Source: Gemmatimonadota bacterium
Lineage (GTDB): Bacteria > Gemmatimonadota > Gemmatimonadetes > Gemmatimonadales > GWC2-71-9
Reading direction: 5' to 3'
Assembly: GCA_004357415.1 (NCBI GenBank)
Contig: SMVY01000156.1
Location: 1-7,139, forward strand
Length of the DNA: 7,139 bases
The notes beneath the pieces were generated by a model. That model searched no databases. It had not been told where the DNA came from and saw nothing but the letters and a program-made list of their open reading frames with translations. A program made the translations under genes and the position numbers. Positions 1 through 5,247 of this stretch are shown here, piece after piece. Every line of letters starts with the position of its first letter. Position 1 is the stretch's first letter.

Positions 1-1153
1 CCTCGAGGATTTCGTCCCAGCCGATCAGTCGCCGCCCGTTGGCGTTGAGGAACCGCTCTATCCGCTGGATGAAGTAGCTCTGCAGTTCGTGCTCGTCCGC
101 CAGGCCCTCACGCCGGATGACAGCCTGAGCCGCTTCGCTCTCGCGCCAGCGGCGCTTGGGCGCCTCGTCGCCGCCGATGTGAATGAAACGGGAGGGGAAC
201 AAGTCGAGCACTTCAGCGAGCACGTTCTCGAGAAAATCGAAGGTCGTCTCGCTGGGACAATAGATGTCTTCGAACACGCCCCAGCGGGTGCCCACGTCGA
301 ACGGACCCGGGGTACAGGCCAACTCCGGATACGCCGCCAAGGCCGCTAACGAGTGCCCCGGCATTTCGATTTCGGGCACAATCGTCACGAACCGGTCGGC
401 GGCGTAGCTGACGATGTCCCGCACCTCGTCTTGGGTGTAGAACCCGCAGTAGGGCTTGCCGTCCCCCACATAGGGGTCGAAGTTCTTCTCGACCATCGTT
501 TCCGCACGACACGATCCGACATCCGTCAGCCGGGGATACCGCTCGATCTCGATGCGCCATCCCTGATCTTCGGTCAGATGCCAGTGGAAAGTGTTGAACT
601 TATACCGCGCCAACAGGTCGATGTAGCGCTTGATGAAAGCCACGGGGAACACGTGCCGGCCCACGTCGAGGTGCATGCCGCGGTACCCGAAGCGGGGCTT
701 ATCGACGACGGTGAGCGAGGGGATCGTCGCCGTTCCATCTTCGGCCGGCGCCAGCAACTGCCCCAGGGTTTGCAGCCCGTAGAACAGCCCGGCGGGGTCG
801 GGAGCGGTCACCACCACACCGGCTTCCGTTACCCGCAATCGATAGGATTCCGCAGTTCCGGACTCAGTGAGCGCGAGCACCACCGACCCGGTGTCGCCGG
901 GCACGCTCGACACGGCTATATGGATCCCGGCCGCCTGTCGGAAGATTTCCACAGCCATCCGGGTCAGCCGGCCGGCAGCGATGGAATCGGCTACCTGAAT
1001 CACTACCGACGTCGTGGGAGTGACGGTGAAGGCGCCATCACCCCAAACGATATTGGCCGGCGCGGGGACGGGTACCTCGCTGGCCGTTTGTCCAGCGGCG
1101 GGAGCGGGAGCCACCATGCACGCCACCACCAACCACGCCCGGACCATGGTCAT
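1..1153 (-). CDS. Secreted GH20 beta-N-acetylhexosaminidase, C-terminus cut by window edge
   Basis: This enzyme would release terminal N-acetylglucosamine or N-acetylgalactosamine from chitin-derived oligosaccharides, peptidoglycan or glycans, outside the cytoplasm. The 384 visible residues show an N-terminal export signal (about 1-22, MTMVRAWLVVACMV then Ala/Pro-rich), a GH20b-like alpha/beta domain (about 28-140), and the start of the TIM-barrel catalytic domain at about 150. Landmarks are RGMHLDVGRH, HWHLTEDQGWRIEI, PEIEMPGH and the signature HIGGDE. In HIGGDE, Asp329 and Glu330 are the pair that in this family polarises the acetamido group and acts as general acid. The sequence runs off the window just after LIGWDEIL, so roughly the last third is absent. 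The start ATG directly follows the TGA of the hydratase upstream, with no intervening base; a second in-frame ATG at 1147 is possible. Zero spacing implies co-transcription and probably coupled translation. Family assignment is firm; the exact substrate is not. Confidence 0.95.
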   Translation of the reverse strand, partial: MTMVRAWLVVACMVAPAPAAGQTASEVPVPAPANIVWGDGAFTVTPTTSVVIQVADSIAAGRLTRMAVEIFRQAAGIHIAVSSVPGDTGSVVLALTESGTAESYRLRVTEAGVVVTAPDPAGLFYGLQTLGQLLAPAEDGTATIPSLTVVDKPRFGYRGMHLDVGRHVFPVAFIKRYIDLLARYKFNTFHWHLTEDQGWRIEIERYPRLTDVGSCRAETMVEKNFDPYVGDGKPYCGFYTQDEVRDIVSYAADRFVTIVPEIEMPGHSLAALAAYPELACTPGPFDVGTRWGVFEDIYCPSETTFDFLENVLAEVLDLFPSRFIHIGGDEAPKRRWRESEAAQAVIRREGLADEHELQSYFIQRIERFLNANGRRLIGWDEILE

Positions 1154-1594
1154 TCAGCCGCCGCCCTCAGCCGACAACGGTGTCTGGTCAGGGCGCATGG
1201 TGTAGCACCAGGCGCTCCCCTCCAAGACGACCTCACCGTCCGCCCGGGTGACGGTCATACCCAGTTGAGTGACCGGCTTGGATTGATGCACGCTCAGCAC
1301 CTCGGCCCGCGCCGTGATGGTGTCGCCAATGAAGACCGGGGCGGTGAATTTCCATTCCTGACTCAGGAACACCGTGCCGGGCCCGGGAAGATCCATGGCC
1401 ACCAAGGCGTGAAGCAGTCCGGTCGTCAGCCCACCCTGGGCCACCAACCGGCCGAACTTGGTGCCGGCCGCGAAGGCTTCATCGAAGTGGAGCGGATTGT
1501 AGTCGCCGGAAATCTCGGCGAACTTGGCCACGTGATCGGCGGTGATGGTGAGCGTGCGGCTGGCCGTGTGGCCCACGGCGATAGTCGAGTCCAT
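1154..1594 (-). CDS. MaoC-like (R)-specific enoyl-CoA hydratase (PhaJ type)
   Basis: A single hot-dog domain protein of 146 aa, expected to hydrate trans-2-enoyl-CoA to (R)-3-hydroxyacyl-CoA in the cytoplasm, linking beta-oxidation with polyhydroxyalkanoate or fatty-acid metabolism. The hydratase-2 motif ISGDYNPLHFD is intact: Asp31 and His36 sit where the catalytic Asp/His pair lies in Aeromonas PhaJ. The later segments LPGPGTVFLSQEWKF and PVFIGDTITARAEV also match PhaJ-type enzymes. The usual VHGML after the motif reads VAQGGL here, a variant. I chose the ATG at 1594 because it has a strong Shine-Dalgarno (AGGGAGGG, 1599-1606) four bases upstream and gives the normal family length. The frame stays open to 1786, but that extension is Arg-rich and not domain-like. 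It is the first gene of a two-gene unit with the GH20 enzyme, and is divergent from the decarboxylase. A substrate chain length, or a dehydratase role in another pathway, cannot be read from the sequence. Confidence 0.92.
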   Translation of the reverse strand: MDSTIAVGHTASRTLTITADHVAKFAEISGDYNPLHFDEAFAAGTKFGRLVAQGGLTTGLLHALVAMDLPGPGTVFLSQEWKFTAPVFIGDTITARAEVLSVHQSKPVTQLGMTVTRADGEVVLEGSAWCYTMRPDQTPLSAEGGG

Positions 1595-1749
1595 TCCACC
1601 CTCCCTAAATGAACGCAATGGCCCGGCAACATATCCGGCGGGGCGATCTACCATACGCCCGTCCTCCCGGCAGGGCCAGTTCTGATGGAAGGCGACGACT
1701 TGGACCTCCGGTCCGCCGACGGTACTCTTGCGCTTCACCCACGAGACGG
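1595..1749. promoter_or_regulatory. Divergent intergenic region between hydratase and decarboxylase
   Basis: These 155 bases separate two divergent genes and so must hold, or lie close to, the promoters of both. I find no convincing -35/-10 pair on either strand. The clear element is the Shine-Dalgarno of the minus-strand hydratase at 1599-1606. A short plus-strand open frame (ATG 1685, TGA 1751-1753) ends by overlapping the decarboxylase ATG; see findings. The call rests on gene orientation, not on recognised boxes. Confidence 0.35.
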
Positions 1750-3252
1750 ATGAACGACATGAACCAGCCAGACCGCAATGCCCCACTCGATCTCCCGCCA
1801 GATACCTTCCGTGCTCTGGGCCACCAACTGGTCGACGACCTGGCCGACTTTCTAGCGAGCCTCCCCGGCCGGTCAGTGACGACTGGTGAAACGCCAGCCG
1901 AGGTGCGGGCCGCCGTTGGCGACTTGGCGCTGCCGCACGAGGGAACCGATCCGGCGGTACTGCTCGCAGAAGTCACCCGACTGGTCATCGACCACTCCAC
2001 CTTGAACGGCCACCCCGATTTCCTGGCGTTCATCACCTCTTCCGCGGCGCCGATCGGGGCCCTGGGAGACCTGTTGGCCTCGACCGTCAACCCCAACCTC
2101 GGTGGCTGGCCCTTGGCGCCGGTGGCCACGGAAATCGAGCGGCAGACGGTTCGCTGGATCGCCGAGTTCCTGGGGTATCCCTCGCCCCACGGCCTGCTGG
2201 TGAGCGGTGGGAACATGGCCAACCTGGTGGCGTTCTGGGCCGCGCGCCGGGCCAAGGCCCCGTGGAACATCCGCACCAGCGGAGCGGCCGCCGGCCCGCG
2301 GCTCATGGTCTACGTGTCGAAGGAAACCCACACCTGGATCCAGAAAGCAGCCGACCTGTCCGGCATGGGCACGGAGGCAATCCGCTGGATTCCCACGGAC
2401 GGCCGCCAGCGCATGATACCCTCGGCGCTGGACGAGGCCATCCTACGGGATCGGGCCGACGGGCTGCATCCCCTACTGGTGGTCGGTACCGCCGGCACGG
2501 TGAGCACCGGCGCGGTGGACCCGCTGGCGGAGATCGGCGCCCTGTGCCGTAGGCACGACCTGTGGTTTCACGTCGACGGGGCCTACGGAGCCCCCGCCGC
2601 CGCGCTCCCCGAGTGGGCCGACGAGTTCCGTGGGCTGGCCGAGGCCGATTCGATAGCCATCGATCCCCACAAGTGGTTCTATACCCCGCTGCAGGCGGGG
2701 TGCGTGCTGGTGAAAGACATGGCCCACCTACGCGACGCCTTCAGCTACCATCCACCCTATTATCCCGAGAAGGACGAGGCGGTCGACGCCGCGCTCATGT
2801 ACCACGAGTACGGCCCGGAGAACTCGAGGGGATTCCGGGCACTGAAGGTGTGGCTGGGGTTCCGCCAGGTCGGTCGGGATGGATTCGTCACCATGATCCG
2901 AGACGACATTGCCATGGCGCGGCGGTTGTTCGACCGGGTGACCGACCATCCCGAATTCGAGGGCGTCACTCAGGACCTGAGCATCGCTACCTTCCGCTAC
3001 GTTCCACCCGACGTCGACGCATCTGATCCTGCTACCAGGGAATATCTGAATACTCTCAACGCCAGAATCCTCGACCGGCTGCAGGAGAGCGGCACCGCTT
3101 ATCTGTCCAACGCCGTCATCGACGAGGTGTACCTTCTGCGTGCCTGCGTGGTCAATTTCCGCACGTCTGCCGGACGCATCGACGTCCTTCCTGAGAAGAT
3201 CGCCGAGGTGGGGCGAGAAGTGCACCAAGGTCTGCGACACATCGGACACTGA
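1750..3252 (+). CDS. PLP-dependent group II amino acid decarboxylase (aromatic-L-amino-acid decarboxylase family)
   Basis: A cytoplasmic pyridoxal-phosphate enzyme of 500 aa, the usual length for the DDC/TyrDC/GAD-like family, that removes the alpha-carboxyl of an L-amino acid to give an amine. Visible landmarks are His194 in KETHTW (ring-stacking His, matching His192 of pig DDC), Asp276 in HVDGAYG (pairs with the pyridine nitrogen), Lys308 in DPHKWFY (Schiff-base lysine), and Tyr337 in YHPPY. Tyr337 lies 29 residues after the lysine, the same spacing as catalytic-loop Tyr332 in DDC, which favours true decarboxylation over oxidative deamination. The C-terminal domain ends with the typical LRACVVNFRTS stretch. 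An N-terminal helical flap (residues about 10-70: DTFRALGHQLVDDLADFL) is also family-like. The start could be ATG 1750 or 1759, both with weak Shine-Dalgarno; the frame extends to 1609 but that part is Arg-rich and unlike the family. It is monocistronic, with a hairpin after it. Substrate (Tyr, Trp, Dopa, Glu, Asp, other) cannot be decided. Confidence 0.95.
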   Translation: MNDMNQPDRNAPLDLPPDTFRALGHQLVDDLADFLASLPGRSVTTGETPAEVRAAVGDLALPHEGTDPAVLLAEVTRLVIDHSTLNGHPDFLAFITSSAAPIGALGDLLASTVNPNLGGWPLAPVATEIERQTVRWIAEFLGYPSPHGLLVSGGNMANLVAFWAARRAKAPWNIRTSGAAAGPRLMVYVSKETHTWIQKAADLSGMGTEAIRWIPTDGRQRMIPSALDEAILRDRADGLHPLLVVGTAGTVSTGAVDPLAEIGALCRRHDLWFHVDGAYGAPAAALPEWADEFRGLAEADSIAIDPHKWFYTPLQAGCVLVKDMAHLRDAFSYHPPYYPEKDEAVDAALMYHEYGPENSRGFRALKVWLGFRQVGRDGFVTMIRDDIAMARRLFDRVTDHPEFEGVTQDLSIATFRYVPPDVDASDPATREYLNTLNARILDRLQESGTAYLSNAVIDEVYLLRACVVNFRTSAGRIDVLPEKIAEVGREVHQGLRHIGH

Positions 3253-3261
3253 GCGACTCGC

Positions 3262-3287
3262 AGGGCGGGGCCATCACATCCCGCCCT
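3262..3287 (+). terminator. Rho-independent-like terminator of the decarboxylase gene
   Basis: An 8-bp perfect GC-rich stem, AGGGCGGG (3262-3269) with CCCGCCCT (3280-3287), encloses a 10-base loop and starts ten bases after the decarboxylase stop codon. A pyrimidine-rich tract (TCCTCTCTTGG) follows rather than a pure T-run, so it may be a weak intrinsic terminator. Its position fits termination between the decarboxylase and the next plus-strand gene. Confidence 0.6.
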
Positions 3288-3395
3288 TCCTCTCTTGGAT
3301 TCTTCGGTGCACCTTGGGCTCGGTTGTTCAAAGAGCGTCCTGTGATTCGTGTACCGGAGACCAGCACCCACGGCGCCACCTCAACCGAGGAGTCG

Positions 3396-4037
3396 ATGAT
3401 GATACTACGATGCACCCTGGCCGCAGCCATCCTGGCTGCGATGGCAACCCCTGACGATATCCGCGCCCAGGACCCCGCGCGCGATTCCAGTTGGACGGTA
3501 ACGTTCGACGATCCTTCGGTGGCGGACTCGTCACTGTTTCTGGTGGTCATGAAGCCGGGGTGGCATATCACCACGCCGCCGGGTTCCGCTGTCACCCTGA
3601 TGCAACCCGACAGCGCCGCCGATGGAAACTACCTGCTCAAGTCCGTCATCTTCACATTCAACTCCGACGCTCAACCGTTCGGTCCAGTATTCGCGCACAA
3701 GGGCGAGAGCGACTCGCCCGAGTTCGTATCATTCCTGATCAACAACGACGGGACCTTCGGGTTGTTCCACTATGCGGGAGCCGAGCGGCACACCCTTGTC
3801 CCGTGGACACAAAGCGACGTCATCGTCCGCCAGGTCGACGCCGGAGGATCGCCAGTCAAGAACGTCATGACAGTGGAGGTTGGCGCTGACATGGTGCGAT
3901 TCTATATCAACGGGAGTGAGGTAACCCAGCACGACCGGGGACGTGGCTTTGATGGTGGGATCGGACTCAGGGTTGGGGCGGGCACCAACCTGCACGTTTC
4001 CGAGTTGACGGTGACGGCTCTAGGGACGGAGAAGTAA
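3396..4037 (+). CDS. Secreted concanavalin-A-like / DUF1080-type protein
   Basis: A 213-aa exported protein that is likely one beta-sandwich domain. Residues 1-25 form a signal peptide (MMILRCTLAAAILAAMA core, cleavage probably after IRAQ). The mature part has a jelly-roll-like pattern: an early WTVTFDDP strand (33-40), LKSVIFTF (81-88), EFVSFLINNDGTFGLFHY (109-126), and a C-terminal set VRFYINGSEV (167-176) then DGGIGLRVGAGTNLHVSELTV (186-206). The last set, a field-like 'x-F-Y-x-N-G-x-x-V ... G-x-x-G-L-R-V' pattern, is characteristic of LamG/3-keto-disaccharide hydrolase (DUF1080)-type folds used for carbohydrate binding or hydrolysis. I see no clear catalytic residues, so a binding or structural role is equally likely. 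Start: GAGGAG (3387-3392) precedes tandem ATGs at 3396 and 3399; the frame opens earlier (3324), but that would put a hydrophilic 24-aa tail ahead of the signal peptide. Convergent with the operon to the right. Confidence 0.8.
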   Translation: MMILRCTLAAAILAAMATPDDIRAQDPARDSSWTVTFDDPSVADSSLFLVVMKPGWHITTPPGSAVTLMQPDSAADGNYLLKSVIFTFNSDAQPFGPVFAHKGESDSPEFVSFLINNDGTFGLFHYAGAERHTLVPWTQSDVIVRQVDAGGSPVKNVMTVEVGADMVRFYINGSEVTQHDRGRGFDGGIGLRVGAGTNLHVSELTVTALGTEK

Positions 4038-4038
4038 T

Positions 4039-4086
4039 GGGACTATGGGATTCTGAGATTAAGGGATTGAGGGATTAAGTGATTCG
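4039..4086 (+). repeat. Tandem octamer repeat array, left arm (GGGATTNN x6)
   Basis: Six consecutive 8-base units in perfect phase starting at 4039: GGGACTAT, GGGATTCT, GAGATTAA, GGGATTGA, GGGATTAA, GTGATTCG. The consensus is GGGATT plus two variable bases. The array starts one base after the TAA of the upstream gene and is richer in A/T than the surrounding coding DNA. Together with 4129-4168 it forms the outer arms of an inverted structure. Confidence 0.8.
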
Positions 4087-4128
4087 GCTGTGTATCGAAA
4101 TCGGTAACCTGAGGGGAGTTCCTTTATT

Positions 4129-4168
4129 CCACTCACGCATTCTCTCAATCCCTTAATCCCCTAATTCC
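4129..4168 (-). repeat. Tandem octamer repeat array, right inverted arm
   Basis: Read on the minus strand, this stretch is five in-phase octamers: GGAATTAG, GGGATTAA, GGGATTGA, GAGAATGC, GTGAGTGG. It mirrors the left array: bases 4057-4071 and 4144-4158 are a 15-bp perfect inverted repeat, with about 72 bases between them. It ends three bases before the stop codon of the convergent lipoprotein gene. It could serve as a bidirectional transcription end or be a small non-autonomous element. The large spacing makes a simple intrinsic terminator unlikely. Confidence 0.75.
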
Positions 4169-4171
4169 TGG

Positions 4172-4615
4172 TCAGCAATTTGTGTTGGTGGTTTCCGCAT
4201 GCACGGCGCAGGCAATCCCAGCGACCAGCGCGATGGCGGCGAAAGGGGTCAGTACCGCGATCACGGTCTTGAGGGTGTTGTGCTTCCGAATGGCGACCTG
4301 ACCGATTTCCTCCAGAGGAATCACTCTCTTGTTTCCCCGTATGAGCCCGACCAGTGAATCCCCTGATACGCTAGGAGATTCCATGTCCAGGCGCTTTTCG
4401 AGGCAACCGAAAGTGGCACGATACACTCCCCCGGTCGTGAGACAGTATCCCTGCCCATCGGGGGGGAAGATTCGAACCTCCCGGGGTTCCTGTTCTCGGA
4501 CGACGCGTTCGGGAGCGACCGTTTCGACATGCCAACTCGTGCAGGCAGGTAGGTAGCAGATTAACATGATCGCACTGAGCGAGCGTCGGATACGCGGCAT
4601 TAGTATTCCTTGCAT
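4172..4615 (-). CDS. Small predicted lipoprotein with C-terminal hydrophobic helix
   Basis: Not a family I can name. The 147-aa product has a basic N-terminus, a hydrophobic stretch and a lipobox LPAC with Cys25 as the lipidated residue. A polar segment with beta-strand character follows: REVRIFPP (46-52), then SVSGDSLVGLIRGNKRVIPL (82-101) and EEIGQVAIRKHN (102-113). A single hydrophobic helix (about 115-138, TVIAVLTPFAAIALVAGIA) precedes a short tail ending in Cys. Other cysteines at 58 and 71 could form a disulfide outside the cytoplasm. Start: ATG 4615 has AGGGAGG (4621-4627) five bases upstream. A second in-frame ATG at 4600 has its own AAGGA, giving a 142-aa form with the same lipobox. 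It is probably the last gene of the operon, 83 bases after the preceding gene. Its layout resembles the two genes upstream. Confidence 0.8.
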   Translation of the reverse strand: MQGILMPRIRRSLSAIMLICYLPACTSWHVETVAPERVVREQEPREVRIFPPDGQGYCLTTGGVYRATFGCLEKRLDMESPSVSGDSLVGLIRGNKRVIPLEEIGQVAIRKHNTLKTVIAVLTPFAAIALVAGIACAVHAETTNTNC

Positions 4616-4698
4616 GGGGGCCTCCCTGACCCTGGCGATCGGTCGCGAGACAAGATGATGCAATGGCAAGCGTCCGTGCCTAACAGCGCTTCATGGCA

Positions 4699-5247
4699 TC
4701 ACGGCTCTTGAGCAGAGGGCGCCGGAGTAGTCGGTTGGCCATCGTACGGCACCCCAGGCGGCAGGCCTTGGGGATAGCGCGCGTACGGCTGCAGGGCCTC
4801 GTAGGAAAGTGGCTCCAGAGAACGGTATGCCGAACCCGAGGACACGGCGCCCGCTATCGCCCCGATCGCCAGCCACGACGTCATCATACCGACGAAGACG
4901 CCACCACAGTCGCTGGATATGGATGAGCACGCCGCGGTCATTGCTCCGCCGGTGACCAATCCTCCAATGGCCGCAATGAGCATCGCCTTGCCAAAGGTGA
5001 AGCCGTGGTGGCGCACCCGGACCCGATCGAGGTCACCCAACGCCATGGATCGCACGCCGGCGTCCTGACGGATCCACAGGCTGTCGGCCCTGACGGCAAT
5101 CAGCTCCCCCTTGACGGACCGGGCCGATGCCACGTTCAATCGCAATTGCACCTGGTATCCCTGGCCAGGCGATTCACGATGTTGAGCCCAAAGACCCACA
5201 GGGAACGCCAGGACGAGCGCAAGCGCACTAGTGAAACGCGTTTTCAT
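4699..5247 (-). CDS. Exported protein with small beta module and glycine-rich membrane hairpin
   Basis: Function unknown. The 182-aa product begins with a clear signal peptide (MKTRFTSALALVLAFPVGLWAQ, cleavage after about residue 22). Residues 30-81 look like a small all-beta module: YQVQLRL, VKGELIAVRADSLWIRQ, SMALGDLDRVRVRHHG. It has the G-x-L-x-x-V-x-x-DSL-x-I rhythm of short SH3/LSm-like barrels found in many exported proteins. Two glycine/alanine-rich hydrophobic segments (about 86-107 and 116-137) joined by a loop with Cys107 and Cys114 suggest a membrane hairpin of glycine-zipper type. The tail (150-182) is Pro/Gln-rich. The start ATG overlaps the TGA of the upstream gene by four bases (ATGA at 5244-5247) and has GGGAGGA (5252-5258) four bases upstream, so translation is probably coupled. 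Confidence 0.85.
   Translation of the reverse strand: MKTRFTSALALVLAFPVGLWAQHRESPGQGYQVQLRLNVASARSVKGELIAVRADSLWIRQDAGVRSMALGDLDRVRVRHHGFTFGKAMLIAAIGGLVTGGAMTAACSSISSDCGGVFVGMMTSWLAIGAIAGAVSSGSAYRSLEPLSYEALQPYARYPQGLPPGVPYDGQPTTPAPSAQEP

Noticed and set aside
353..1612. Long plus-strand open frame (419 codons)
   Set aside because: It lies antisense to the GH20 enzyme and the hydratase, whose motifs are unmistakable; its own translation is low-complexity Gly/Arg/His-rich, as expected for the antisense of GC-rich coding DNA.
1609..1749. N-terminal extension of the decarboxylase from ATG 1609
   Set aside because: The 47 added residues are Arg/Pro-rich, unlike the family N-terminus, and would begin only 15 bases from the hydratase ATG.
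1595..1786. N-terminal extension of the hydratase up to an ATG at 1786
   Set aside because: The extension overlaps the divergent decarboxylase start, is not domain-like, and the ATG at 1594 has a strong Shine-Dalgarno and family length.
1605..2306. Minus-strand open frame of 233 codons inside the decarboxylase
   Set aside because: Antisense to the well-supported decarboxylase reading; composition is that of a shadow frame and no motif is seen.
4057..4158. Inverted octamer arms as a classic intrinsic terminator
   Set aside because: The 15-bp arms are about 72 bases apart and lack a following T-run, so a simple hairpin terminator is not supported.
4039..4168. Octamer arrays as a CRISPR array
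   Set aside because: Units are 8 bases with no spacers and the two halves are inverted, which is not a CRISPR layout.
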